From: Peromyscus leucopus | Taxonomy: Eukaryota > Chordata > Mammalia > Rodentia > Cricetidae | Reading direction: 5' to 3' | DNA: 64,000 nt | Assembly: GCF_004664715.2 (NCBI RefSeq) | Contig: NC_051083.1 | Coordinates: forward strand, 121,214,971-121,278,970 | Shown here: piece by piece, positions 1-12,200 of the stretch | Layout: the number at the start of each line of letters is the position of its first letter | How positions within the stretch are numbered: the first letter of the stretch is position 1 | Translations under genes and position numbers: made by a program | The notes under the pieces: generated by a model | What the model was told of the DNA's origin: nothing | Database searches by the model: none | What the model saw: only the letters and a program-made list of their open reading frames with translations

Positions 1-1084
1 GAATCCCCTTTATCATCTATCAATCTGCCAAAGTTTATGATAATTACATTTATCACCATATCATAAAATATTGGCCTCCTGATTTTTCTATTATTTATAC
101 AACTATTACACAGCTATTTTGTCATGGCAACTAAGCTTGAATCCGTTCAATAGATTCATTTATTAAATATAAGTATGGGATGTTTTCATAGCATTTATCT
201 AAAGACAAATATATGCACATTTTGAACCAAGAGCAAAAAACCACATTGAATTCGTTTCAGTAGTCTTGTGATGAAAGGTATAAGCTGCTACTTCAAGTGG
301 AAATCTGCTTGCAGACAAGGTGCATTGAGTTCAGCGCTTCTCTTCCAGTGTTAGACTGAATCACATTTGGCAGAAAACTACAGCTGGAGACCTCTAGGGA
401 TTCATTAAAACCAGATAAGACTGAAGCATAGCAAGAGTTTTCTATTTGGACCATAGTGCCAATTTAATAGATGTATGGAAAATAAAATGATTAAGTAGCT
501 TCTTGTAAGGACATACATCTAGCCAGATAGTTCCTAAAAACAGCCAATATTTATTATGTTTATCCTAACTTCTTTGGACCATAAGTGACAAGAAATGTCC
601 TAATACCATAATATAGATATGCTAGAATACTGAAGATTAAATTGCATCACTTTCAATTTGAAGTATTAGTGAACATATTTACCTAATTTGTTTGACATAA
701 AATCTTAGAATAGTTACTCTATAGGAGTAACACTTGCTAATGTGGACATTGCTTTGATTATGTGTATGAAATGTAAGAATCTCAAACCTCAAAACAGTTA
801 GAAATATTTTGTTAGTCAATAGTCTAATCTGTCATCATTGTAGAGCATTTGGAAAAATACAGAAGTAAAATGAAATTCACCTGGAATCTGATGGGTCAGC
901 TATTACTAATGTTACCATTTGATGAAATTCTATATTTTAAATATATATAAGCATTTTAGTATGCATATTTTGAAAGAAATGTTTTCTACAGTAAAGGTTG
1001 TTTTATTATATTATTGAAGCTATTTGATGGATATCTATATATCTCTTCCTCTTTATAATATTTTTACATGAATACAATGTCTTT
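1..1084. other. AT-rich sequence, nothing recognised
   Basis: I see no convincing reading frame, SINE or LTR here. The sequence is AT-rich with a short TA run near 940-955. It may hold older repeats too decayed to recognise by eye. Confidence 0.5.
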
Positions 1085-1765
1085 TGAGTATATCTATGCC
1101 CGACTCCCCACCAACTCCCTCAAAGCATCCCCAGCATGTTCCCTTCCCACTTTGTGTTCTCTTTTATTTCTTTGAAATCCACTAAGTTCAATTACAGTTG
1201 TCCATATGTGCACATAAGCACACAAGTGAGGGAACAACCACTGGAGAACAAGCAACGTACCAGTGGCTGACTTCTTCCCATAAACTGATTTGCCCTCCAT
1301 CAGTAGCCACCAACGGCCAATTGCCTCAACTAGGGGTAGAAACTAATGAGCCCCCACTTCATCTAAACTGGAAATTTGACTGGCGGGTCTTATGCTGGTA
1401 GTGACAGCTGCTATGGGATCATGTCATGTCCAGAAGACAGTTTCACAGACTTTCTCCGCATACTCTGGCCCTTAGATTCTTTCTGCCATCTCTTCTGTGA
1501 CATTCCCTGAGCTCTGGGAAGAGGGTGTTGATATAGATGCCCCATTTAGAGCTGATATTTCACAGTCACTTATGCTCAGCATGTTGACCAGTTATGAGTC
1601 TCTGCATTAACCACTACCCACTGCAAAAATGTTTCTCTAAGCAAGACTGAGAACAACACATATCTCTCTATATAAACACAAATATTAAATAGCAGTCTGA
1701 CAACATGGCCATTTAGCAAAACAATAGTAGACCACCAGTATGGCCTCTGACATCCTCAACCAAAA
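1085..1765 (-). mobile_element. L1 (Lx-type) 3' UTR fragment, reverse orientation
   Basis: The stretch reads as the reverse complement of rodent L1 3' untranslated sequence. Landmarks seen here are 'GAAATCCACTAAGTTCAA', 'CATGTCCAGAAGACA', 'ATGAGTCTCTGCATTAACCA' and 'ACAACATGGCCATTTAGC', in the order I remember for Lx-type L1. There is no open frame of note, as expected for the UTR. It is 5'-truncated. The family name is from memory. Confidence 0.7.
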
Positions 1766-3720
1766 GCATTAAAACCATCAGCTTTAATACTTGTTAAGTT
1801 TTTAACCAGTATTCTATGAATATACATATTACCAGAATTGGTTTCTGATGCTTATATTAGCAATTTTGATAGCTGTTCAAAAATGCTGTCTAAAAGGCAT
1901 AATTGAAGTTATAATGATACCCATTGAAATGTGAAGCACTCTAGTAGATGTTAAAATGGTCCTTTCCAGAGCTAGCTAATGCATTCCTTTAAGAGAACTC
2001 TCTGGTAGGAACTATTGGCCATTGTACAAGCTGTTTGTCTAGAAATTAGTATATCTAAGTTCTCATTCTGGCCTCCTGCTGAGTTGCTACTTAACTTTTT
2101 TCCCTTAACTCTATATGGAATTTGAAGGGAGTTTGCAAAGGGGCATGTTTTAAATGCTCTGAAAACATACCTGGTCTAAAGAGAAGATGCAGATGATTGT
2201 TGGGTGATACATAAGCTATCTAATGATTGAACAGCACTTGCAATTCATAAAAGTTAAGCTGTCTAAAGAGTGAGACTACATTAATGAGAGATGAGAAGAC
2301 TGCAAAGAGCAAACAGAAAACCTCATCAAATGATTTTCCCTGAAAAGCACAATAAAATGTCTCTTTTATAAAAATAGATAGTTGGAATCAGCAATATAAT
2401 AGTGCTAAGTCACTTACTTGCTTAGTTTGGAATTTTGGCATGCAGATCCCTTTATCTCCTTCCTATTATAAAATTTCTTTTTCTGTGTCCACATTTTATT
2501 GATTATATTTATTAAAGCATTTGAATGGCATGGATCTGAGGTAAACACCAGGCTGAGTATTTATTATACTAGGGTTTGTAAATACGTTATTAAGAAGAAT
2601 ATTATATTCTTATTAAAATAGCTAGAGTTAATGTTTCCTTAAATTCATCTGCTGGTACTTCCCTTTCAAATGTACAAGTAAAACAATTGCATATATGTAT
2701 TTGTAAATTTTACTAATGAGATTTTTGTTTTCATTTTTGTCTCAATTTCCATGATTCAGTGCAAGAGAATCTTTTCATCTATGTGGCTGTTTAAGACCTT
2801 GCAGTTGACAGAGTAGTTAATAAATGATACAAAGAACAAAGCTTTGACAGGTCTCACAGTGACAAAGTGCCAGATCCTGAGACAGTCAAAAACTATGTTT
2901 TCCAAAATCAGCCATGAAGTTGGAATGGTTCACTAATCATAACCACTCTTTGTGAATCTGGAAAAGAAATACCACCTTCGAAGTCACTTACTGTTTTCTG
3001 CGTCATTTTTTATGCTAGCTTTCATTACAGCTTATTCTTTTTCTATTCATTCAATGTCAGAAAACATCTTTAAGGATGGAGGGAAACTAGAAAACTCTGT
3101 GAAAACTTGGATATTTTGTCTAGTTTCCAGACACTGGAAACAAGGGAAAATGGGTATTAAAGAACAGAGAAAGGGGAAAGTGAAGGATAAGAAAGATCAA
3201 GTATCCCCTTTTCCCTTGCAGAGATTCATGGGGTCCACTCTCTGAAAGATATAGGGAAATATTAATAAAAACAACAAAGCACTATTGTATGCAAACTAAA
3301 GTTTGAAAGCAGCACTACTTCACCCCAAGGAAGCAAACTTAAAAATACATAAACCTTCCACTTGGATCAACTGATTTCTAGCTGCTTAGCCACAAAGTCC
3401 TCATTGAGGACATTATGAAAATTAATATGACACCAAGAACTTTGCATATGATAAGTGGCCAGATAATAGCATGTGGAAATGAAAGAATGAGAAGCAGCCA
3501 GAAGTCCCAACATTTATGAACCATTATGCAGATGCTGTGAAAGAGTCCTTAATACAGCACTTTGTAGGTCCTGAGAGACATGAAAATTTAAATTTCTTCC
3601 TAATAACAGAAAGGAAAGGGTTAACTGGACTGCTAAGTCATTGTAGCTGACATGCAACTAGTATGCTGATATGTTGCTTGTATCCATTCTAAGTAGTTAT
3701 TGGGCAATTAAACTATGGTA
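1766..3720. other. Intergenic AT-rich sequence, no gene seen
   Basis: The longest open frame (2952-3245, 97 codons) has no similarity I recognise, and its composition is no different from its surroundings. No intact SINE or LTR is visible. Confidence 0.5.
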
Positions 3721-3721
3721 T

Positions 3722-4318
3722 TTCTTTTTTTTTTAAAGTAAATTTATTTTACAACATCATTTAGTTCAACATAATAGCCACAGATTCCCCTGTTCTCCCA
3801 CTCTCGCCCCCTCCCCCTCCCCCCATCCCACCCCCCATTCCCACCTCCTCCAGATCAAGGTCTCCCCCGAGGACCAGGATCGACCTGGTAGACTCAGTCC
3901 AGCCAGGACCAGTCCCCCCCCTCCCAGACCGAGTCAAGTGTCCCTGCATGTGTCCCAGGATTCAAACAGCCAACTCATGCAACAAGCCCAGGACCCGGCA
4001 CCAACACACGGCTGCCTCCCAAACAGATCAAGCCAAATGACTGTCTCACCCGTTCAGGGGGCCTGATCCAGTTGGGGGCCCCTCAGCCTTTGGTTCATAG
4101 ATCCTGTGCTTCCATTCGTTTGGTTATTTGTCCCTGTGCTTTATCCAACCCTGGCTTCAACAATTCTCGCTCATATAAACCCTCTTCTTTCTCACTAATT
4201 AGACTCCCAGTGCTCCACCAGGGGCCCAGCCGTGGATGTCTGCATCCAGATTCCTCAGACCTTCCTTGGATGGGGTTTATGGCACAACTAACAGGGTCTG
4301 GCCAACAGACAGAGGAAT
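3722..4318 (-). mobile_element. L1 3' end with purine-rich UTR tract, reverse orientation
   Basis: A poly-T start (3725-3735) marks the A-tail of an element on the minus strand. It is followed by a C-rich block (3800-3840; G-rich on the minus strand) and then by sequence typical of the young L1 3' UTR in cricetid rodents ('GATCAAGCCAAATGACTGTC', 'CTTTATCCAACCCTGGCTTC'). It is about 600 bp and 5'-truncated. I could not see clear target-site duplications. The subfamily call is from memory. Confidence 0.7.
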
Positions 4319-4320
4319 GA

Positions 4321-6501
4321 GCTGAAATAGCAAATCATTTATCATAGTTTTATATAATTCTATCAGACATATTGTTCTTTCATAAGAACTCAGAGAGATG
4401 GGTATTCTACAAAGTAGAAGTTATCTTGGTATAAGAAGGAAACAGATTTGAAGGCCAAATAAACCAGATCTTTCGTTAAATATATTTTGTAAATTTTGTA
4501 AATTTAATCACCTTGATTTGAGTATTCTAACTTCTCAAGTGGAGCTACTAATAGCACCAATTTATGAACATTTAGTGCAGATTTACTAAGTGATATATAT
4601 GAGATATAGTATATATCTTATACCATAAGCATATGATACATAGTAGGTACTCAGTAGATAGTTCTCAATTTTGATACATTTTTGTCCTTTATTTCATCCT
4701 TGTAGAGGATAAGGGCTTGAGACCCAGAGGCAGGTTTATAAAGGCTGAAAAGTGAAAGATGACTAAGCACAGTACTTCTCTTCTCCAGACTATAGCTAAT
4801 GACAAACTACTTCTGCCATCTGGGCTTTGAAAGGTTCCTCTGTAGCAATCTGGGATGCACAAAAAAGGCAACTAAAATAAACAGTTCATTAAGTCTTAAC
4901 ATTTAATGGGTATGACAAGAGGCAGAAGGAAAAATGAACTGTATTCTAAGGCCTCCTTGGTGTGCTCTGTGCATCTTTGCTCTGAAGATTTTATACAACA
5001 AGATGAGCTTGCTTGAGGATAAGCTTGTAGAGGTTTAGTGTGCTCACTTGGAAGGCTGGGATATTCACTGCAAATGCCCGATAATGGTCCCTATTCATGA
5101 AATCACACATAGATTCATCAGCAAAGTCTTGAATTTGAAGGTATAAGCTAAAATTCCTTAGTATTGTGGTCAGTATTTTGTGAGTATGCAGACCAAGAAA
5201 AACATCTTTTTGCTGGGACGGATGTAAACAACAGTGACCTCCAAGCAAGCTGCCCTGCTAAACTCACCTAGGATAAGCCATAAAGGTTTCTCCTCTACAG
5301 CCCTCATGGAGTAGCGGTCCAAAGCCCAGAAATACAAATAACTGAAACCAGAAAATAGCTGAAAGATGCAAATACTTATGAGTCAAATTATTTCCCTTGC
5401 TAAAATCTGCAGGTGCTTTAAGAATGGCTGAGAAAAATCAAATGCATTAACAAATCCAGCACAAATTGTATACAGAAAATTAGAGCTCCCTATGATCAAT
5501 TTGCTTGAAAATAAGTTAGAATTAGAAGGCATTTCTTTAATGCCCAGCTTTTCTTTCCATAGGGCCTTTTTGGATGGAAAAGAAAGAGGTTATGATTCAT
5601 AATGAAGCAAGCATAAAGGGACACAACTGCTTTCTCATTGGTCATACTGTGCTAACGATCAATTGCCAGGATCAGTTGAAAGTGTCCTCAAACAAAGGGC
5701 AGAAGTTGTGTTTGGCTTCTGAATTGTGCATTTAGAGTCAAAACAGTGACACAGATTTCATATATCCATTAGCTATAGCTAAAATCTATTAAGTTCTGAT
5801 TCTGAGCACCCAGGCAGTCTGTGTGCATCTGTGATAGTTCTTTTTGGTCATGAAGGAGATATTATAATTTAGAAAGGCAAAGAAAGAAATAAAATTAGTT
5901 TCCATTAAAATTAAAGGGAAGCATTAGCTGAGTTCATTAAGCCAAGTCAGAGCCATTAGGAAATGAAATTACATATCCCAAATAATGAAGCCCACAGATA
6001 GAGCAGTAAGTATGGACTCTATCTATTTCTATTCTAAATTTATCCAGTATTACTTCAAAACCCTGCCAGCAACATAATTCATTCTCTCATTTCCCTTTCC
6101 TAGAGTTTTAGAACTTTACGTAAGTGGCTAAAATTAACCTATGTTGTAAGACGCTTACTAGAAGGTTATTCATGTTTTTAGTCCCTGGCAAACCGGTCTG
6201 TGTTATCCTGTAAAATTTCAAAGGAAGTAATTACCACATTTCTTAAACACTGCTGTATCAGTCAGAGTCCCAGTATGACAAAACTGGCATGCCCAGGCAG
6301 TATACATGAGTGTGGGTTAACATATAGACTGCTCTGACAAAGACATAGTAAGGCCAGGAAAAACTAACAGATATGTAGGGACTGAGGACTGACAATGAAG
6401 GGAAGCTACTTCTATGTTTATGATTGAAATAATCAGGGGAGCAAGGAGTGCTACCAGAACTAATAGGACCTGTAACTATGGAGAAAGTGTTAATAAGTAT
6501 T
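4321..6501. other. Intergenic sequence, no gene seen
   Basis: Only short frames are present (110 codons or fewer), all without recognisable motifs. A small TA-rich patch lies near 4590-4625. No SINE or LTR boundary is visible until the LTR at 6508. Confidence 0.45.
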
Positions 6502-6507
6502 GTAACC

Positions 6508-7031
6508 TGTGGTGGTATTGTGTTCCCCAAAATATTGTGCACCCTAATAAACGTATCTGGGGTCAGAGACAGAACAGCCACTAGATACAAAGGCTAGAAA
6601 ATGGTGGCACTCACACCTTTAATCCTAGCATTCCAGAGGCAGAAATCCCTCTGGATCTCTGTGAGTTCAAGGCCACATTGGAAACGGCCAGGCATGGTGA
6701 CTCACGCCTTTAATCCCAGGTAGTGATGGTAGAAGGCAGAAAGATATATAAGGCATGAGGACCAGGAACTAGAAAAATTTGGCCTGGTTAAGCATTTGGC
6801 TGATTAAGCATTTGGCTGGTTAAGCTTCAGGCTTCTAGCAGCACAGTTCAGCTGAGAGCCATTTGGATATGAGGACACAGAGGCTTGCAGTCTGAGGAAA
6901 CAAGATCAGCTGAGAAGTTGGCCAGGTGAGGTTAGCTGTGGCTTGTTCTGGTTCTCTGATCTTCCAGTTCACCCCAATAACTGGCCTCAGGCTTGATTTT
7001 ATTAATAAGACCTTCTAAGATTCATGCTACA
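6508..7031 (+). mobile_element. Solo ERVK-type LTR containing B1-derived blocks (family 'B'), 6-bp TSD
   Basis: The element begins TG and ends CA and is flanked by a perfect 6-bp duplication, GTAACC (6502-6507 and 7032-7037). A 6-bp duplication is typical of class II (ERVK-like) integrases. Inside are two B1 SINE-like blocks (about 6600-6690 and 6690-6740), followed by TATATAAGG at 6745-6753, a good TATA box. The same plan recurs at 39220, 51153, 53152 and 63874, so the SINE blocks are part of the LTR rather than a private insertion. No second LTR or internal region lies next to it. Confidence 0.85.
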
Positions 7032-7379
7032 GTAACCTTTGGCAAATTATGATAGCTACGACAAAAGCATAGACAAGTTGGTTAAAGGATGGTGAATCAA
7101 TGCCTTGTCCACAATCTCACTCTGTCTGGGCTTTGATCTTGATATCTTCAATGGATTAACTCTGATCAGAAGTCCCAGGTAGGGATCCAGAATGGGCAGT
7201 GTCAAGCCCATGCAGTGCAAGGACAAAAATCAGAGCAGAGAATGGTGATTAGTGACTGCAGGAACAAATGTGAAATCCATCTGGTTCAATTGTGAGCAGT
7301 AGGGATTCAAAACCCACAGCAACATTCTTTAAAATGTTTCATTTCTTCTTCAACTGGCTCTTTCTTAATCCATTGTTCT

Positions 7380-7940
7380 TAACAAAATTCTGTGAGTTCA
7401 TATGTGCCTCAGTCCTGTTGTGTCTGGAAGACATTATTTCCTTGGAGTCATTCACCACCTCTGGCTCTTACACTCTTTCTGCCTCTTCTTCCACAGGGTT
7501 CCCTGAGCCTTGAGGCTGGGGATTTAATAGAGACATTCCATTTAGGACTGAGTCTTCCAAGGTTTCTCACTCTCTGCACATTGTCCAGCTGTGAGTCTCT
7601 GTATTTGTTCCTATCTGCTGCAGAAGGAAGCTCTTCTGATCATGGCTGAACAAGGCACTGATCTATGAGTATAACAGGGTTTCTCTGTGTAGCTTTGTGC
7701 CTTTCCTAGATCTTGCTCTGTAGACCAGGCTGGCCTCGAACTCACAGAGATCCACCTGGCTCTGCCTCCCAGAGTGCTGGGATCAAAGGCGTGCACCACC
7801 ACCGCCCTGCTGGAGCCATTTTTATTGCTATATTCCTTCAGCAGGACATTAGTATTTGGTTTTCCCCTAGCTAGCCCATAGCCAATCTAGTCTCAGTTTC
7901 TTGGCCACGTAAACAGTTTCAGGTATGGGTGTTCAAAATC
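7380..7940 (-). mobile_element. L1 3' UTR fragment, reverse orientation (first of two)
   Basis: It shares landmarks with the next L1 fragment, such as 'GAGTTCATATGTG', 'CAGTCCTGTTGTGTCT' and 'GTAGTATTTGG'-like sequence, and runs in the same orientation. A B1 interrupts it at about 7674-7810. The 7940-7990 junction restarts the same L1 region, so this is a second partial copy and not a continuation. Confidence 0.65.
7674..7810 (-). mobile_element. B1 SINE, reverse orientation
   Basis: It reads 'GGTTTCTCTGTGTAGCTTTG' through 'CTGGCCTCGAACTCACAGAG' to 'GGGATCAAAGGCGTGCACCA', a B1 reverse complement. The usual poly-T at the left is missing. The surrounding L1 seems to have lost about 10 bp at the join, compared with the second L1 copy around 8870. 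Confidence 0.85.
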
Positions 7941-7989
7941 CTTTCTCACTTTTCCTTCTATGTACTCATTACCAGCTTCTTCTGATTCC

Positions 7990-9520
7990 CTCTCCATTTC
8001 TTTTATTGAAGAGATTTTTTTTCATACAGTATATTCTGATTACAGTTTTCTCTCCCTCTCTACCTCTCCTTCCAGATCCACATCCTTTCTGTCTCTCATT
8101 AGAAAACAAAAAGGCATATAAGAAGTAATAATAAAATAAAATAAAACCAAGAACAAATAAATCAGAATATGACAAAACAAACAATAAAAAGAGCCAAAGA
8201 AAAAGCATAAGGAACACATATATACAGAGAGACACTCATTCACACATACAGGAATCTCATAAAATCACAAAAACAGAAGTCAAAAATATATACACAAAGA
8301 CCTGCAAGTTAAAAAAAATGCACCAACTTAGCATTATGAGACAAAGAAACTCCAAAGATGCTATTGAGTTTGTTTTGTGTTGGGCATCTACTGCTGGACA
8401 TGTAGCCTATCCTTAAGAGTAGTTTGTTTCCCCAGTGAGGCTCCCTTGGAGAAAACTAATTTTTGATTTGCAAGTAGGCTATCAATTGGAGACAGGTTCT
8501 GTGTTCAGGATGGGAGTATGTGTTCACTTTTCCTCTCAGCTTTAGATTCCCATTTGTTGCAGACCCATGCAGGACTTGTGCATGCTGTCTCAGTTTCCTG
8601 AGTTCATATGTATGCCAGTCCTGTTGTGTCTATAAGGCCTCGATTCTTTGGTGTCCTCCACACCCTCTGCCTCTTACATTCTTTCTGTCTCTTCTTTCAC
8701 AGAATTCTCTGAGCCCCAATGGAAGGGATTTGATGGAGATATCCCTTTTAGGGATTAGTGATCCAAGGTCTCTCACTCTCTGTGTATTGTCTGGCTGTGG
8801 ATCCCTGTATTTTTTCCCATATACTGATGATGGCCAAGAAAGGCACAAATCTATGAGTACAGCAGAATGTTGTTAGAAGTCATTTAATTGCTACATTCAT
8901 TTAGTAGAACTGTAGTATTTGGTTTTATCTTGGGTCCCTGGTCTATCTAGTCTCAGGTCTTGACCAACTAAGCAGTGTTGGGTATGGGTTACATCTAATA
9001 GAATGGGCCTTAACTTAAATAAGATATCGGTGATTACTTGCACAAGCTTTATGCCACTATTGCACCTGTGTATCTTGCAGGCAGGTCATCATTGTAGATT
9101 AAAGGGCTGTAGCTGGGTTGGTGTTTACCTTTCTCCTTTGGTGTTGTGCAGAGAACCTTCTAGTACTTTGGATGTTAATTTGTTCATAAGAGTGAAGGCT
9201 CTAGGTTGGCACCAGCTTGACTTCTCCATGTTCAATGAGTTGTGTGGATGTTGTCTTCTGGGAATAGGGCATTATTGTCAGTTTATAGAGAGCCACCAAC
9301 AATCTTGGAAATAGCCTGTGTTTTTGGGGGGTTTCCATGAAATCTTTCAGACAAGAACTTGTTTAGATATAACCCATTCCCAGTACTGGAAGACAGCCTT
9401 ATTTGTTGACGAGAGATGTCCAGTTGGAGCTCTGTCCCCATTATTTGCAATTTCATTTAGGTCAACTTCATATATGATAAACTGTGATAAAATGAAACTT
9501 CAAGAGTATGTTTGGTGAGG
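7990..9520 (-). mobile_element. L1 (Lx-type) 3' UTR, reverse orientation (second copy)
   Basis: This is a long L1 3' region. The left part is the pyrimidine block next to the A-tail ('CATACAGTATATTCTGATTA', then A-rich DNA at 8100-8330). The right part has the landmarks 'CAGTCCTGTTGTGTCT', 'TCTATCTAGTCTCAGG', 'TGCAGGCAGGTCATCATTG' and 'TCCATGTTCAATGAGTTGTG'. It is homologous to 35330-36550. No coding capacity remains. Confidence 0.75.
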
Positions 9521-9529
9521 CTGAGATCA

Positions 9530-10256
9530 CCTTCCGGGATAGATAGTTCTTGAAGTAATTCAGCCAGTAAATAAACAAATGCTATGGTTTGAATGGACTC
9601 TAAAGCCTTGGTGTTAGAAACTTGATCCTTCCTGAAGCCATGTTGAAAAGTAGGATCCAGTGGGAGCAGAGGTGAGTGTATCTGGTTCCACCTGTACAAA
9701 GGTTTCTTGAAAACCTAACAGAAAACACAAAAAACCTACTTTTCCCAAATTCAGGACTCACAGTAGAGTTATTGAAAATAGTGCAAGCCTAACTGTTGTT
9801 AATCCTTGCATATCAAGGTCAAAACTTACAGTTGAAACCTTTAATCAAATACTTTTATGAATTTATTGTGGTTTGTCCCTTCTAAATGTACTTTTCAATG
9901 TTGACCAGTGGTGACACCATTAGAAGGTGTTTGAATCTTTTCAGGCTCTAATGTCACATAGGGATTAATGAAGAGCTTGCAGGACTCAATTAGTTTCAGG
10001 AGGTTAATAAGAAAGCAAATAAGGCTTAATCCACTTTTGGGGCTTCCTCTCTCACCAAGTAATACTTTCTGTTTTTCTGCCATGTTATGATACAACATGA
10101 AATACTCACCAGAAGATGAATAGATTATATTTCCCAGTCTCAGAAACTATGAACCAATGCTAAATACTTTGAAAAAGTAGACTGTGATAACAATTTAGAG
10201 CAACACTTGAGAGACTAAAAGCGTCACCTAAGGCATGTGGGTAGATGGAACCTGTG

Positions 10257-10257
<1 letters not shown>
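9530..10257. other. Intergenic sequence, nothing recognised
   Basis: No SINE, LTR or convincing frame is seen between the L1 fragment and the CT/GT microsatellite. Confidence 0.4.

Positions 10258-10260
<3 letters not shown>

Positions 10261-10340
<80 letters not shown>
10261..10340. repeat. Compound microsatellite (CT)n(GT)n
   Basis: About 52 bp of CT repeat pass directly into about 28 bp of GT repeat. Uninterrupted dinucleotide runs of this length are usually polymorphic. Confidence 0.98.
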
Positions 10341-10343
<3 letters not shown>

Positions 10344-11924
10344 AAGTAGCTATGGATGCATGGAAATTTAGGAAGTCTTATGCATATCCATTGCCAGACA
10401 TTATGTTTAAACAAGGCCTGAGTTGTTCCTAAACTCTTACCTTAGGCTTAATCCTGCTTTCACCAAAAGCTTAGGATCTAACACAGAACTAATCTGCAAG
10501 AACAAGGAGTCTTTTATTTGTGTTCCTGGAGGACAAGAAATTCCATGTGAAAGCACTGAGTATAATCTACTTCAACACTAGTTCTTATATATGACAACAG
10601 TCTTTAACAGAACAATGTGGTTTAGTTGCTAAGCAAATGGATGGCTGGGGTTTTCCCATGTTTTTAGAGATTAGCATATGCTGCAGAAAAGAGAGAATCT
10701 CAGAGAGAAGGCAGTGCTTGATGCAGCCTTAAGGGATAGGGTGTTTTATGTTTAGCAATGGAGTGGCAAGTAGCAAGCGGAATGGTTTTAGCCATGCAAT
10801 AGGTAATCTATACTATAGAAAGCAACATCTTACACTCACTTTAAAACACCTCACTCTCTGCAATAGAAGGCCCAGACTGTCTTCTAGGAAGGACAAGGAA
10901 CTAAGTCACTACCCAACAATTCCTGTGAAAGTTCAAGAAAGTTACTTTCTCCACTGTGAAGATTATCATTTCCATTAGGTTGGCAAGGATTGTAACTAAA
11001 CTGATTAGCGCTTATGAAGAGGACTGAGAAAAATAGTGGAAGCTGAAAGCTAGTGACTATTTAGTGATAGAAGTAAGAGGAACTTTGTGCACATTCTAGT
11101 CTTTGCGTATGAGGAAAAAAGATCAAGTGATAGAATATGACTTTTCCAACAATAAATTGAGGATATAGACTTTGAGCTACTTCTGGCTTTTTGATAATTG
11201 TATTCTAGCAGTTTTCTTGGAAACAGGGAAGCAAGTTAATAGAACACTTAAAATAATTCATTAATATTTTCTTTTCAATATTTTCACAAAAAAAGAAATA
11301 CAAGTATTAGTTGATGTTGCACATGGACATGTCTATCCCTTCAAATACAGTATTTTAATAAAGTATTGTATATCATCTATAATTTATGGTTCTTGAGTAG
11401 TTAAAACTTTGTTATATGTTCAACATAATTTACACAATAACTGTATTGGATAGTGATTATTGTCTGTAATTTTATATGGTCAAATAAAACCCAAAACATT
11501 TAAATGAATATTCATATATAACTAAAAAGTAAATAAAATTCATAGCTAAATTTTTTAGCTTCAAATCAATTCTAGGAATTTTTCTTCTCTTTATAGTCTG
11601 TGTTGCTACATCCTACCAATAAAAGCCTGTGTGTTTCTTTTGCCAAGAAATACCTGTCTATTTCTCTAGGACAGCTAATATACTCTCTAGGATATATGTT
11701 GTAAGTACCCTGCACTGCCACAAGAGGATTACATCTTCCTTAATCTTCAGTAGAGTTTCCCTAACAATGTTTAACAAAAACAGAAACAATAGACAATGTG
11801 CCATTTAAATGCAACTCTGAATTGAACATATACATTTGTTGTAATGGATACTACAAAAATTTTACTTCCATACTTTGGAAATAATGTCAAAATAATTCTT
11901 TAAAAATGTTGTGGCTGATTTTTT
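10341..11924. other. AT-rich intergenic sequence
   Basis: Frames are 76 codons or fewer, with no recognisable protein. No repeat family can be assigned by eye. Confidence 0.45.
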
Positions 11925-12200
11925 AAACTTTTAAAAATTATTAGAGCATATTCACTATTCAAAGTGACATGTTTTGTTATGACATTTTTGTATTTGTGTA
12001 TCATATACTTGATTCCTGTTCATCCCTATTACTTTTACTAGTCACCTTTCCTCCTTCCACTGGCCTTCTCCTCATTTCTCTTTCAAAATAGAGTTAAAAG
12101 TGAATATAATTCTAATTATAGTAATTATATATAATTTAGATTCCACATATGAGAGAAAACACAGTTTGCCTTTCTGTGTCTTCCATTATGATGTTATGCC
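11925..12200 (-). mobile_element. Probable L1 3' UTR fragment, reverse orientation
   Basis: The pyrimidine-rich block near 12010-12090, then 'GATTCCACATATGAGAGAAA' and 'TTGCCTTTCTGTGTCT', match the pattern of rodent L1 3' UTR seen also at 61985-62240. It is short and diverged. Confidence 0.5.

Noticed and set aside
6508..7031. Reading the LTR as two stand-alone B1 insertions
   Set aside because: The same two blocks recur at the same place in other LTRs with independent target duplications, and neither block has its own A-tail or duplication.
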